DNA of 64,000 nucleotides from Pseudosulfitobacter pseudonitzschiae (GCF_002222635.1 NZ_CP022415.1:496001-560000), one strand, 5' to 3'. Shown: positions 38,928 to 48,740, counted from the stretch's first letter. The notes: generated from the letters alone by a model not told the origin. Program-made: numbers and translations.

Positions 38928-40379
38928 CGGGTAGCTTGGGGCAAAAATTTCCTCGACGGGGGGATGAAACAGGGTCCGGTCGGGATACTGCATGACCATT
39001 CGGTCAAACTGCGCCTGCGCACGTTCGCGATAATCTGCGTCGTCAACACCGTGAATAACGCCGTCCCGCATGACAAAGCGGCCTGCGATCATCACATCCG
39101 ACACATCGCGCCCTGACCCGTTCAGCAACAGCGTCTGGATCGGGTCGATCACCTGTCCCATTTCCGGCGTGTCCAGGCGGATCACGTTCAGGTCCGCCGC
39201 CATGCCCTCTGCCAGCCGCCCTAGATCGGGCCGGTTCAGCGCATCGGCACCGCCCGTGGTCGCCGCATTGTACAGATCGGCAGCACCCACCGTTGTCGCG
39301 TCGCCCTCTGCGATGCGCGCGGTCATCACACCCACAGCCATGTTCTGGATCATATCGGGCGGGTGGGTGTCGGTGCCCATGCCGATGGTCACACCCATGT
39401 CACGGAACCGCGCAAAGGATTGCATCAGCTTGCCGCCGCGCGCCATCACCAGCGGACAATGTGCCAGTGCCGCGCCCGAGGCAGCAAGAATTTCCAGATC
39501 GGGGGCGACGTGGGTGATGCCGTTGATCCCCGACAGGAACAGCCCGTGCGGCAGGATCGTGGCGGGCGCAAAAAACGCGGTGTCGCGCAGCAGTTCCAAC
39601 GGGCTTTTGCCGTGTTGTTGCACGACCAGATCATATTCCAACCGCGACTGGCAACAATGCAGCCGCACCGGCACATTGCGGTCGCGCGCCACCTGTCCGC
39701 TGCGCCGCAACAGTTCGGGCGTGCTGGTCTCGATCCGGTCCGGCGCCAGCATCGTGCGCACCAGCCCGCCACGGGTGTCTTCGTGGCGGTCGATGAACCG
39801 CACGGCATCGGCCAGTCCGGCCAATCCGCGCGGTTCGTCATAGTGAAACCCGATTTTCCGGTCCGCCCCGACCACCAGATTGCCACTGCGATAGGCCGGC
39901 CCCAGATAGACCCGCAGCCCAAGGTCCGCCGCCGCATCTGCCGCGGCGTCGAACTCGGCTGTGGTCTCGCCCCACGCGCGGTAAAACAGCGATGCAATCG
40001 GCAGGGCCGTGGTGATCCCGTTGCGGATCAGGCGGGTGAAGGCATAGCGTTTCTGGAACGCCAGTTCCTCGGGCGTATACATCTCGCGCGGGCCTGCCTG
40101 CATATAGGTTTGCGGCCAGACGCGTCCTTTCAGTTCGGGCGGGTGGTTGTCATAGCCCAGAACCGTCGTATCCAGATCCGACAGCGCATCCAGATCGACA
40201 AAACCGGGGCCGATCATCGCCTCGCCAAAGTTGATGGTCCGCGACACTGCGCCGTCAAACCGGTGCCCGACGTACAGAACCTGCGTGCCTTCGACGACGA
40301 CGGTGCCGTTGGGGAACAAGCGGTGGCTGCCGTCCACATGACCCACCACCCATTTTGCGGTCAATGCGGTGCGGGTCAT
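38919..40379 (-). CDS. Amidohydrolase-superfamily protein lacking the N-terminal HxH
   Basis: A 486-residue protein of the ATZ/TRZ chlorohydrolase-like group. The usual metal motif after strand 1 (GFVxxHxH) reads GPGFVDLDALSDLD here. Later ligands remain: RLHCCQ, ILPHGLFLSG, and GTDTHPPDM with its Asp. The protein may bind metal differently or act on another substrate than the deaminases. The ATG at 40379 overlaps the preceding gene's stop (ATGA), preferred over 40391. Last gene of the nine-gene operon. Confidence 0.85.
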   Translation of the reverse strand: MTRTALTAKWVVGHVDGSHRLFPNGTVVVEGTQVLYVGHRFDGAVSRTINFGEAMIGPGFVDLDALSDLDTTVLGYDNHPPELKGRVWPQTYMQAGPREMYTPEELAFQKRYAFTRLIRNGITTALPIASLFYRAWGETTAEFDAAADAAADLGLRVYLGPAYRSGNLVVGADRKIGFHYDEPRGLAGLADAVRFIDRHEDTRGGLVRTMLAPDRIETSTPELLRRSGQVARDRNVPVRLHCCQSRLEYDLVVQQHGKSPLELLRDTAFFAPATILPHGLFLSGINGITHVAPDLEILAASGAALAHCPLVMARGGKLMQSFARFRDMGVTIGMGTDTHPPDMIQNMAVGVMTARIAEGDATTVGAADLYNAATTGGADALNRPDLGRLAEGMAADLNVIRLDTPEMGQVIDPIQTLLLNGSGRDVSDVMIAGRFVMRDGVIHGVDDADYRERAQAQFDRMVMQYPDRTLFHPPVEEIFAPSYPLG

Positions 40380-41581
40380 GCTGTTTGCCACGGATCAAGC
40401 GTTTCACCGTCGCGGGCCACAATCTGCCCGCCCGACACCACCAGACGCCGTTGCGGCCGTTGGGTCACTGCTTCGGACAGGGCTTCAACCCCGACCAGCA
40501 CCAGATCGGCACGGCAGCCCGCTTCCAGCCCGTACCCCTCCAGCCCCATCACGCGCGCACCGTCTTTGGTGCAGGTGTCCAGCGCCCAAGACACCTCGAC
40601 ATCGGCGCGGAAATTGTTGCGCAGGCCCACCAACATGGCGCGTTCCAGCATGCAGGCGTTACCATAGGGGGTCCATGTGTCGCGGATGCCGTCATTGCCC
40701 GCGCATATGGCAATACCCCGTTCTCGACAGGCCGCAACCGATGGCACGGGCCGCGACGCGGGCGCAGTGGTGGCCAGCGACACACCAAGCGCTGCAATCC
40801 GGTCCAGCTGTGCGTTCACCCGCGCGGGGTCGTTCATGCCCAGACAGAACGCATGGCTGACGGTCACCTTACCCTGCATCGACAGGGACTCGGTCCGGTC
40901 AAGGATCATGTCCAAGCTGAAGGCCCCCAATTCGCCCGCCTCGTGCAGGTGGATGTCGACTGGTTTGCCGTGTTTTTCCGCCAGCCCGAACACCGCGTCC
41001 AACTGCCCCTTGGGGTCGCGGTCGATGCCACAAGGGTCCAGCCCGCCAACAATATCCGCGCCATCGCGCAGGGCCCGATCCATCAACTCGACCGTGCCTT
41101 CGCGGATCATCATGCCCGATTGCGGAAAGGCCACGATCTCGATCTGCATCACATCGGCAAAACGTTGCCGTGTCTCGGCCACGCCTTCGAACAGGCGCAG
41201 ACCGTGGTCTGTGTCGATGTCGACGTGGCTGCGAATGGCCGTTGTGCCCTTGGACAGTGCCAGCGTCACCTGTCGCGCAGACTGGCGGGCAGGGTCCATG
41301 TCCAGTTCGTGACGCAAGGCGCGCTCGGTGTCGATCATCTGTTGCAGGCTTTTGCCCTGATCGTGCGGGTGCCACGGCATCCCCCACAGTGTCTTGTCCA
41401 GATGCGCGTGGGCGTCGACCAGACCGGGCAGCGCCAGCGCGCCGTCGCACAGTTCCACGGCGTCACCGACCCGTGCCGCAATTCCGGCAGCAATCTGCGC
41501 GATGCGGCCGTTTTCAATCAGCACGTCCACAGGGGCGCCGCCCATCAGGCGCAGGTTTTTCATAAGCAAACGGTCGGTCAT
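40376..41581 (-). CDS. Cytosine-deaminase-like amidohydrolase
   Basis: A 401-residue metal-dependent hydrolase with the full ligand set: VDAHAHLDKTLWG (HxH), HVDIDTDHG, HLHEAGELG, SHAFCLG and the catalytic Asp in GNDGIRDTWTPYG. DKTLWG and DTWTPYG are hallmarks of the CodA/isoguanine-deaminase group, which deaminates pyrimidine- or triazine-type rings. The start at 41581 (MTDRLL) follows AGGACAG. Coupled to the downstream amidohydrolase; substrate inferred as an N-heterocycle. Confidence 0.9.
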   Translation of the reverse strand: MTDRLLMKNLRLMGGAPVDVLIENGRIAQIAAGIAARVGDAVELCDGALALPGLVDAHAHLDKTLWGMPWHPHDQGKSLQQMIDTERALRHELDMDPARQSARQVTLALSKGTTAIRSHVDIDTDHGLRLFEGVAETRQRFADVMQIEIVAFPQSGMMIREGTVELMDRALRDGADIVGGLDPCGIDRDPKGQLDAVFGLAEKHGKPVDIHLHEAGELGAFSLDMILDRTESLSMQGKVTVSHAFCLGMNDPARVNAQLDRIAALGVSLATTAPASRPVPSVAACRERGIAICAGNDGIRDTWTPYGNACMLERAMLVGLRNNFRADVEVSWALDTCTKDGARVMGLEGYGLEAGCRADLVLVGVEALSEAVTQRPQRRLVVSGGQIVARDGETLDPWQTA

Positions 41582-41597
41582 ATGTCTGTCCTGTCGG

Positions 41598-42335
41598 TCA
41601 AGTAAGTGTTGCCGGCGCGGTGCGGGCCGATACGGGTTGTTTGAGGCGGGGCAGTGCATAGGCGCCCGTCTTGCTGGTCATCAGACCGGTGCCCGCCAAC
41701 CCTGCAGCCATGCGGATGGCAAAGCCCACACCGTCAATCACCGGCACACCCGCGTCACGGCTGAGACGTTCCAGATGCGCACTCATGCCCGCACAGCCCA
41801 GAACGACGGCCTCGGCGCCGTCTTCTTCCACAGCCTGACGGATTTTACGCGCGATCAGGGGCAGCACGCGGGTCGGGTCGGTTTCCAGATCCAGCACCGG
41901 AATGTCGGCGGCGTGGACACGGCGCAGACTGCGCCCGCAGCCATAGCGGCCTGCCAGATCCTCGATGATCGGCACAGCGCGGGGCAGGGTCGTGACCACC
42001 GAAAAGCGTTTGGCCACCCGCCCGGCAGCGATCAGCGCAGCCTCGCACAACCCCACCACGGGGCCATTGGCCACAGCGCGGGCCGCGTCCAGTCCCGGAT
42101 CGTCGAAACAGGCGATGACATGGGCCGCCGCCCCGCGGGCTTCGGCGTCCACGATTGCATCCAACATGGCGGGCACCGCGCGGGCTTCGTCGGCATAGCC
42201 TTCGATGCTGGGGGGCGTGCCGCGCGCGGTCACGACCATCACCTCGATCCCCGGACCTGCCAGCGCGCGCGCGGTGCGGGCAATGGCGTCGGTCATCTCG
42301 CGGGTCGAATTCGGATTGACCAGCAGAACTTTCAT
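41598..42335 (-). CDS. Asp/Glu/hydantoin racemase family protein
   Basis: A 245-residue cofactor-independent racemase: NPNSTREMTDAI at the N-terminus and two catalytic Cys in HVIACFDDPGLDAAR and VVLGCAGMS, as in hydantoin and allantoin racemases. It starts by ATGA overlap with the flavin reductase stop. In this operon it points to a chiral five-membered cyclic ureide or a related amide as pathway compound. Confidence 0.92.
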   Translation of the reverse strand: MKVLLVNPNSTREMTDAIARTARALAGPGIEVMVVTARGTPPSIEGYADEARAVPAMLDAIVDAEARGAAAHVIACFDDPGLDAARAVANGPVVGLCEAALIAAGRVAKRFSVVTTLPRAVPIIEDLAGRYGCGRSLRRVHAADIPVLDLETDPTRVLPLIARKIRQAVEEDGAEAVVLGCAGMSAHLERLSRDAGVPVIDGVGFAIRMAAGLAGTGLMTSKTGAYALPRLKQPVSARTAPATLT

Positions 42336-42967
42336 GTGGGGGTTTTCCTTGTGATGCCAACAGGCGGCGCGGCAGGTGCCTTGAGTTCGAACTGTCGGTC
42401 TGATGTGATATAGTTGTCGGCGTGCAGCCGCGCGATGGGCTGGTAGTTTTCCGGGCGCACATAGCGGCCTGCGTCGTCCAGGCAGGTGTCGCGCACATGC
42501 ATCTGGACGACTTCGCCCAGAATGATCACGCGCCGGTCATAGCGGATGGTTTCAGCCACCTTGCATTCCATCGCGCAGGGGCTTTCAGCGATCCAGCCTC
42601 CCTCAATTCGGGTTGCGGGCGTCATGGTCAGACCGGCGGTCGCGATCTCGTCCACATCCGGCGCATAGCTGATGCCGCAAATCGTCATCGCCTCGGCCAG
42701 CGCCATATCGACCATGTTCACACAAAAAGACCCGCTGGCATCTATGTTGGTCACAGTGTCTTTGATGGTGCCGTTGGGCCGCATCTGGATGCCAAGGATC
42801 AGGATCGGCGGTTCTTGCGAGAACACATTGAAAAAGCTCATGGGCGCCGCGTTCGGCACTCCGTCGGGCGACAGGGTGGTGACCAGCGCGATCGGTCGCG
42901 GCGCGACAAAGTTGGACAGCAAACGATAGCGGTCCTGTTCAGGAAGTGTCGTAAAATCAAACTCCAA
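42332..42967 (-). CDS. Flavin reductase-like protein (DIM6/NTAB family)
   Basis: FMN-binding split-barrel protein of 211 residues: FVAPRPIALVTTLSPDGVPNAAPMSFFNVFSQEPP, GIQMRPNGTIKDTVTNI and the ECKVAETIRYDRRVIILGEVV strand. The start is a TTG at 42967, five bases after the DppF-type stop, with GGAG eight bases upstream; the longer ORF to 43123 is an artefact of an open frame in the upstream gene. It could supply reduced flavin to an oxygenase, but none is nearby. Confidence 0.87.
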   Translation of the reverse strand: MEFDFTTLPEQDRYRLLSNFVAPRPIALVTTLSPDGVPNAAPMSFFNVFSQEPPILILGIQMRPNGTIKDTVTNIDASGSFCVNMVDMALAEAMTICGISYAPDVDEIATAGLTMTPATRIEGGWIAESPCAMECKVAETIRYDRRVIILGEVVQMHVRDTCLDDAGRYVRPENYQPIARLHADNYITSDRQFELKAPAAPPVGITRKTPT

Positions 42968-42972
42968 CGTGT

Positions 42973-44010
42973 CTACTCCGCTGCAATACGTGCCCAGGAC
43001 GGCAACCGACCTTCGTCTGCCGCATGACATGCAGATTGCGCACCATCCGACCTTACATTCAACTCGGGCGACACCGTGCGACAGGTTTCCGTGGCCAGCG
43101 GACAGCGCGGATGGAAGGTACACCCCGACGGCGGCGAAATCGGGTTGGGCACTTCACCCGCGACCGGCGCACGCTCGATACCACCGACGGTCAGCTTGGG
43201 CACAGTTTCCATCAACAGCCGTGTATACGGGTGCTGCGGGTTGTCGAAGATCTGTTCCTTCGGGCCAACTTCGACGATCTTGCCCAGATACATCACGGCC
43301 AGCACGTCGGCCATATACCAGACCACCGCCAGATCGTGGCTGATGAAAATATAGCTCATGCCGAATTCGTCTTGCAGGTCTTTCATCAAGTTCAGGATCT
43401 GGCTTTGCACGCTGACATCCAGCGCCGAGGTCGGCTCGTCGCAGATCAGCAACTCGGGGCGTGTGGTCAGGGCGCGGGCAATCGACAGCCGCTGGCGTTG
43501 ACCGCCGGAAAATTCGTGCGGAAACTTCTTTGCATCCGCTGCAGACAGGCCCACCTGTGTCAGCAGTTTTTCAACCTCGCGCGTGACTTCGGCGCGGGTT
43601 TTGCAGATGCCAAAGTTTTTCAGCGGTTCGCCAATAATATCGCGTACCCGCCAGCGCGGGTTCAACGAGGCAAAGGGATCCTGAAAGATCATCTGCATCC
43701 GTCGCCGCAGCGCGGGTGGCTTGCCTGGGGCCATGTCGGTAATGTCGGTGCCCTCGAACCGGATGGTGCCGGCGCTGGGCGCGTGCAACCCCATCAGCAA
43801 ACGCGCCACCGTGGATTTGCCGCAGCCGCTTTCGCCCACAACGGCAAAGGTCTTGCCGCGTGGCACATCAAAGCTGATTTCGTCCACCGCCGTCAGCACG
43901 CGGCGCGGGCGGCGTTCGATCAGACGGTTCAGGAACGGCTCGGATATATCAAAGCGTTTCGACATTTTGCGGACACTCAGAATGTCTGCGGTCTGGGCTT
44001 GGGTGTTCAT
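42973..44010 (-). CDS. Dipeptide-type ABC transporter ATPase 2 (DppF-like)
   Basis: A 345-residue ATPase: Walker A GESGCGKST, signature FSGGQRQR, Walker B LLICDEPTSALDVSVQ, and the oligopeptide-family C-terminal segment with GCTFHPRCPLATETC (Cys-rich cluster). The ATG at 44010 overlaps the stop of the preceding ATPase gene. Confidence 0.94.
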   Translation of the reverse strand: MNTQAQTADILSVRKMSKRFDISEPFLNRLIERRPRRVLTAVDEISFDVPRGKTFAVVGESGCGKSTVARLLMGLHAPSAGTIRFEGTDITDMAPGKPPALRRRMQMIFQDPFASLNPRWRVRDIIGEPLKNFGICKTRAEVTREVEKLLTQVGLSAADAKKFPHEFSGGQRQRLSIARALTTRPELLICDEPTSALDVSVQSQILNLMKDLQDEFGMSYIFISHDLAVVWYMADVLAVMYLGKIVEVGPKEQIFDNPQHPYTRLLMETVPKLTVGGIERAPVAGEVPNPISPPSGCTFHPRCPLATETCRTVSPELNVRSDGAQSACHAADEGRLPSWARIAAE

Positions 44011-44972
44011 TGTGCCTCTCCGAATAGGTGACAGGCCACCTGTCCACTGCCAGCGGCAAGGGGGACGGGGCGCGTGGTGCGGCAGATGTCCATGGCGCGC
44101 GGACAACGCGGGGCAAAGGCACAACCGGGTGCGGGATTGCGCAATCCGGGCATGGCGCCTTCGATCTGGGTCAGGCGTGCGTCGCGGTTGCCGATTTGCG
44201 GGATCGAGTTCATCAACCCGCGTGTATAGGGGTGCAGCGGGTCTTGGATCACCTGCGCCACATCACCGATTTCGACCAGACGGCCCGCATACATCACCGC
44301 CACACGGTCGGCGGTTTCGGCGATCACACCCATGTCGTGCGTGACCAGAACCACCGCCGTGCCGTTTTCGCGACACAGCCGTTTCAGCAGCGCCAGGATT
44401 TGTGCCTGCACGCTGACATCCAGCGCCGTTGTCGGCTCGTCCGCGATGATCAGCTTGGGTTCGGCGCACAGGGCCAGTGCGATCACGACACGCTGGCGCA
44501 TCCCGCCCGAGAATTGGTGCGGGTGCTGGTCCAGACGCGCTTCGGGGGCGGGAATACCCACTTCGGCCAGCCATTCGATGGCGCGTTTGCGCGCGGCCTT
44601 CTGGTCCAGTCCCAGATGCACGCGCATCGTGTCGACCAACTGTTCGCCCACCGTGTAAACCGGATTAAGGCTGGTCAGCGGATCCTGAAAGATCGCGCCA
44701 ATTTCCTTGCCACGGATGCGGCGTATTTTCTCGGGCGGCAGGTTGTCGATGCGCTGCCCGCGCAGGCGCACTTCGCCCGACCGGATCAGTCCGGGTGGTT
44801 CGATCAGCCCTGTGATCGCAGCACCGGTAATGGATTTGCCCGCACCGCTTTCTCCGACCAGCCCAAGGATCTGACCTTCGTCCAGTTCAAGGCTCAGCCC
44901 TTTGACAGCCTCCAGCGGGCCGCGACGGGTGGGAAATTCAACGACGACATTGTCAAGTTCAAGAAGGGTCAT
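44007..44972 (-). CDS. Dipeptide-type ABC transporter ATPase 1 (DppD-like)
   Basis: A 321-residue ATPase: GESGAGKSIT, FSGGMRQRVVIALAL, LIIADEPTTALDVSVQ, VTHDMGVIAE and the terminal Cys-rich GCAFAPRCPRAMDIC. It works with its neighbour and two permeases to drive periplasmic-binding-protein-dependent uptake. Confidence 0.94.
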   Translation of the reverse strand: MTLLELDNVVVEFPTRRGPLEAVKGLSLELDEGQILGLVGESGAGKSITGAAITGLIEPPGLIRSGEVRLRGQRIDNLPPEKIRRIRGKEIGAIFQDPLTSLNPVYTVGEQLVDTMRVHLGLDQKAARKRAIEWLAEVGIPAPEARLDQHPHQFSGGMRQRVVIALALCAEPKLIIADEPTTALDVSVQAQILALLKRLCRENGTAVVLVTHDMGVIAETADRVAVMYAGRLVEIGDVAQVIQDPLHPYTRGLMNSIPQIGNRDARLTQIEGAMPGLRNPAPGCAFAPRCPRAMDICRTTRPVPLAAGSGQVACHLFGEAQ

Positions 44973-44981
44973 GGTGTTACC

Positions 44982-45905
44982 TCAGCGCAGTTTGGGGTTA
45001 AGCGCATCGCGCAGCCAGTCGCCCAGCAGGTTCACCGCCAGCACCAGCACCGCCAGTGCGACAGCCGGAAAGACCACAACCCACCAGATGCCCGAAAACA
45101 GGAATTCGTTCCCGATCTGGATCAGCGTGCCCAGCGACGGTTGGGTGGGCGGCATGCCGACCCCCAGAAAGCTCAGCGTGGCTTCGGTCAGCACGGCCAT
45201 GCCAAGGTTGATCGTGGCGATTACCAGCACGGGGCCCAGCACGTTGGGCAGGATATGCCGCATCATGATCGCCACCGATCCGGTGCCAAGGGTGCGCGCT
45301 GCCTCGACGTATTCCTTGCGCCGCTCGACCATTGTCGATCCGCGTACAGTGCGGGCATATTGCACCCAGTTGGTTAGGCCGATCGAAAGGATCAGCACAA
45401 TCAGCGCCGAATCCGCCTGCGCCGCACGCGGCATCGCTCCGCGCAGCACACCGTTGATCAGCAAGGCCACCAAGATGGGCGGAAAGCTAAGCAGAACGTC
45501 CGCGATCCGCATCAGGACAGCATCAACAATCCCGCCCAGAAAGCCGCCCAGCAATCCCAGCGTAACGCCCAGAACAGCCGCAAGGATGACACTGGCAAAA
45601 CCCACCAGCAGCGAAATGCGCATCCCGTACATGATCGACGACAGCACATCGCGGGCTTGGGTGTCGGTGCCCAACACATATGCGGGATTGCCGCCTTCGG
45701 ACCACGCGGGGGGAAGTTCGCTGTCGAACAGGCTGAGTTCGGCAATATCGAACGGGTTTTGCGGGGCAAGATAGGGCGCAAAGACGGCCGCCAGAAACAT
45801 CGCAATCAGCACCAAAGTCGAGATGACCGCGACCCGCGACTTGCGGAAACTATAGGCGATGTCGCTGTCCCAGACGGAATAGAGCATTGGCATAACAGTT
45901 GACAT
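44982..45905 (-). CDS. Dipeptide-type ABC permease (DppC-like)
   Basis: A 307-residue inner-membrane protein with six predicted helices, the N-terminal cytosolic leader typical of DppC, LGTDTQARDVLSSIMYGMRISLLVG, and the EAA loop EYVEAARTLGTGSVAIMMRHILPN. The ATG at 45905 follows GAGGAGA; the ORF to 46025 overlaps DppB and is rejected. Confidence 0.93.
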   Translation of the reverse strand: MSTVMPMLYSVWDSDIAYSFRKSRVAVISTLVLIAMFLAAVFAPYLAPQNPFDIAELSLFDSELPPAWSEGGNPAYVLGTDTQARDVLSSIMYGMRISLLVGFASVILAAVLGVTLGLLGGFLGGIVDAVLMRIADVLLSFPPILVALLINGVLRGAMPRAAQADSALIVLILSIGLTNWVQYARTVRGSTMVERRKEYVEAARTLGTGSVAIMMRHILPNVLGPVLVIATINLGMAVLTEATLSFLGVGMPPTQPSLGTLIQIGNEFLFSGIWWVVVFPAVALAVLVLAVNLLGDWLRDALNPKLR

Positions 45906-45915
45906 GGGGTTCTCC

Positions 45916-46902
45916 TCAGACGCCGCGCGCAGTCGATTTCTCGACCCGCAGACGGGGATCAACGACGTGGTACAGCAGGTCGACGATTGTATTGATGACG
46001 ACGAACAGGAACGAGACCAGCACAAGATAGGCGGCCATCACCGGCACGTCGGAAAAGTTCACGGCCTGAATGAACAAAAAGCCCATGCCCGGCCACTGGA
46101 ACACCGTCTCGGTGATGATGGCAAAGGCGATCAGCCCACCCAGTTGCAGCCCAAAGATGGTCATCACGGGGATCAGCGTGTTTTTCAGCGCGTATTTGAA
46201 ATGCAGGATCTGGTTGGGAATGCCACGGGCGCGGGCAAATTTGATGTAATCGGCGCGCAACACCTCAAGCATCTCGGCGCGCACCAGTCGCATAATCAGC
46301 GTCATCTGGAACAACGCCAGCATGATTGACGGCAGGATCAGCGCCTTCAGTCCCGACAGGGTCAGAAACCCTGTGGTCCAACCACCAAGGTCGACGACAG
46401 TGCCGCGCCCGAAACTGGGCAGCCATCCCAGCGAGACCGAAAACAGCAGGATCAGCAGGATGCCGGTGACGAATGTCGGCACGGAAATGCCCAGAAGCGA
46501 CACAACCTGCAAACCCTGACTGATCCAGCCGCGCGGGTTCAGTGCGGTGTAGATGCCCAGCGGAATACCCAGTGCCAACGCAAGGCTTGCGGCCACCAGA
46601 ACCAGTTCCGCCGTGGCAGGGAACCGTTCGGCCAACAGATCGGACACGGGGCGGTTGTTGCGATAGGACTGGCCAAAGTCGCCCTGTGCAGCATCGACAA
46701 TGAAACGTCCGTACTGGGTCAGGAACGGATCGTTCAGACCCAGCTTTTCGCGCATTTCGGCGCGGTCCTCGACCGTTGCGTCTTCGGGCAACAGGTTCGA
46801 AATCGGGTCACCCAGAAAGCGGAACATCAAAAAGGCGATCGAGGCGACAACAAGCATCACAAGTGCAGCCTGAATGATGCGTCTGATAAGAAAAGCGAAC
46901 AT
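45916..46902 (-). CDS. Dipeptide-type ABC permease (DppB-like)
   Basis: A 328-residue permease starting MFAFLIRRIIQAALVMLVVASIAFLMFR, the standard first helix of DppB, with GIPLGIYTAL and the EAA loop EVLRADYIKFARARGIPNQILHFKYALKN. The start at 46902 is fixed by this conserved N-terminus. Confidence 0.93.
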   Translation of the reverse strand: MFAFLIRRIIQAALVMLVVASIAFLMFRFLGDPISNLLPEDATVEDRAEMREKLGLNDPFLTQYGRFIVDAAQGDFGQSYRNNRPVSDLLAERFPATAELVLVAASLALALGIPLGIYTALNPRGWISQGLQVVSLLGISVPTFVTGILLILLFSVSLGWLPSFGRGTVVDLGGWTTGFLTLSGLKALILPSIMLALFQMTLIMRLVRAEMLEVLRADYIKFARARGIPNQILHFKYALKNTLIPVMTIFGLQLGGLIAFAIITETVFQWPGMGFLFIQAVNFSDVPVMAAYLVLVSFLFVVINTIVDLLYHVVDPRLRVEKSTARGV

Positions 46903-46933
46903 GGCGGCCTCCGGCCGGAAGGGAAAGGAAGGA

Positions 46934-46962
46934 GCGGCAGGCGCAGCCGGTGCGCCCGCCGC
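46934..46962 (-). promoter_or_regulatory. Stem-loop between binding protein and permease genes
   Basis: GCGGC-a-GGCGCA pairs with TGCGCC-c-GCCGC around a five-base loop, an 11-pair stem with one mismatch, in the 67-base spacer. Such hairpins after binding-protein genes commonly stabilise the upstream mRNA and lower permease expression. Confidence 0.5.
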
Positions 46963-46969
46963 GATGGCG

Positions 46970-48541
46970 TCAGTCGATGCGGGCCAGCCACAGGCGCGGC
47001 TTGTCATCGGCGGTCTGCGGGATGCTGACTCCGTCACGCGCCGCCCACGACAGGGGCTGTGCGTGCAACGGCAGCCATGCGACTTCGTTCTTGGCGATGG
47101 CAAAGGCTTCGACCATCATCTCCAGACGTTTGTCTGCATCCAGTTCCGTGGCCACGGCTTGGGTCAGCCGGTCCAACTCTGCGTTGGAATAGCCGCCGGG
47201 GTTCCATGTGCCCATCTGCCCGCCCGGGGTGTGCAGCATGGCCGACAGCACCGAATAGCCGTCCAGCATCGGCAGCGTGGCCCATCCCAGCATGAACATA
47301 TCGGTTTCGTTGGCGCGGGCACGCTCGAAATGTATGGCTTTGGTTTCAGCGGTCAGTTCCACCTTGACGCCGACACGGGCGAACATGGCTGCCAGCGCCT
47401 GACAGATCGCCGCGTCGTTCACGTAACGGTCATTCGGGCAGTTCATGTTAAAGCTGAAGCCATCGGGATAGCCTGCATCGGCCAGCATTTGCTTGGCCAG
47501 TTCGGGGTCATAGGCTGGTATCGTGTCAACTTCGGCATCAAATCCGGGCACTTGCGGTGCGACCAGCGTACCCAGATTGCGGGATTTTCCGCGCATGATC
47601 TTGTCGCGCAGCAGGTCATAGCTGATGGCGTGCACCAGCGCCTGACGCACCTCGACCTTTTGCAGCGGGTTGCCTTCGGTATTGGCGTTGTTCAGCGTAT
47701 CGCTCAGATTGAAACCCATCATGATCGCACGCAGGCCCGGTGCCTCCAGCACATGCATCCCTTCGGCGGACTCGATACGTTTGGCATCTTGCAGGGGCGA
47801 GGGCACGATCATGTCCAGCTCGCCCGACAGCATTGCCGCCACGCGGGTCGCGTCCGAATTGATTGGGTTCAACTCGATGCGGGTGATGTTGTGCTGCGCC
47901 TCGTCCCACCAACCCTCGTTGACGGTCAGAACGGTTTGCGCGTCCGGTGTGCGCGATTCAAAGCGGAACGGGCCGGTGCCATTGGCATGGGACGTGGTAT
48001 AGCCCTCTTCGCCTTTTTGCGCGTCGATCGGTTCAAGCGCGTCATGTTCTTCCAGCCAGCCGCGATCAAAGATCAGGATGTTGGTCAGAAAGTTGTTCAG
48101 CAGCGGGTTCGGCCCGTCCAGCAGCAGATCGACGGTCATGTCGTCGACCATTTCGGCACCGACCAGCCCTGCGATGTTGCCGCGAATGGGCGAATCTTCA
48201 TGCGCGGCGCGGTTGACAGACGCAACAACGTCTTCGGCGGTCAGATCCTGACCATCATGAAATTTGATCCCTTCGCGCAGGTGATAGCGCACGGTGGTTT
48301 CGTCGATATGCTCCCAACGGGTTGCCAGCGCCGGTTCAATCTTCAGATCCGCGTCATAGCGCACAAGTGCCTCATAGACGTGGTTCAGGAACGACACGGT
48401 AAAGCTGTCGGTCATGGAATGGGGATCGAGACCATAGAGGTCTCCGTTGGTGCCCAGACGGAATGTCTCGGCCTGCGCAGTACCAGCAAAAGCCAGCGCC
48501 AGCGCAGAGGTTGCGGTCAATAGAAACTTGCGGGGTGTCAT
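46970..48541 (-). CDS. Dipeptide-type ABC substrate-binding protein (DppA-like)
   Basis: A 523-residue family 5 extracellular binding protein with a signal peptide (KFLLTATSALALAFAGTAQA) and mature RLGTNGDLYGLDPHSMTDSF, LREGIKFHDGQDLTAEDVV and FDRGWLEEHDAL segments. It heads the nine-gene operon. Family 5 proteins bind peptides but also opines, glutathione and nucleosides or heterocycles; the downstream amidohydrolases favour a non-peptide ligand. Confidence 0.93.
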   Translation of the reverse strand: MTPRKFLLTATSALALAFAGTAQAETFRLGTNGDLYGLDPHSMTDSFTVSFLNHVYEALVRYDADLKIEPALATRWEHIDETTVRYHLREGIKFHDGQDLTAEDVVASVNRAAHEDSPIRGNIAGLVGAEMVDDMTVDLLLDGPNPLLNNFLTNILIFDRGWLEEHDALEPIDAQKGEEGYTTSHANGTGPFRFESRTPDAQTVLTVNEGWWDEAQHNITRIELNPINSDATRVAAMLSGELDMIVPSPLQDAKRIESAEGMHVLEAPGLRAIMMGFNLSDTLNNANTEGNPLQKVEVRQALVHAISYDLLRDKIMRGKSRNLGTLVAPQVPGFDAEVDTIPAYDPELAKQMLADAGYPDGFSFNMNCPNDRYVNDAAICQALAAMFARVGVKVELTAETKAIHFERARANETDMFMLGWATLPMLDGYSVLSAMLHTPGGQMGTWNPGGYSNAELDRLTQAVATELDADKRLEMMVEAFAIAKNEVAWLPLHAQPLSWAARDGVSIPQTADDKPRLWLARID

Positions 48542-48638
48542 TTTGGTCTCCCTGTTTGGTGTCGTTGGACCGGCAGAACCGGCTTGAACTGTGATGACAA
48601 TTCAAGGCTGACATGATTCGCAATTTGCGTCTACAATT

Positions 48639-48650
48639 ATTGTTAACAAT
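48639..48650. promoter_or_regulatory. Perfect palindrome in divergent dpp/gntR spacer
   Basis: ATTGTTAACAAT is a perfect 12-base dyad in the AT-rich space between the importer operon and the GntR gene; candidate operator for that regulator. Confidence 0.5.
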
Positions 48651-48740
48651 TTTTGATTACATTAAATGCTTGCATCCTTCTGCCCAATTTTGCGACACTT
48701 GGTTGCAGACCAGTTGCGCACATTACGCGAAGGAGGTGAG

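Noticed and set aside
42968-43123. Longer flavin reductase starting at 43123
   Set aside because: The extension lies inside the upstream ATPase gene in another frame and has no flavin-reductase similarity; the TTG at 42967 has a ribosome site just after the ATPase stop.
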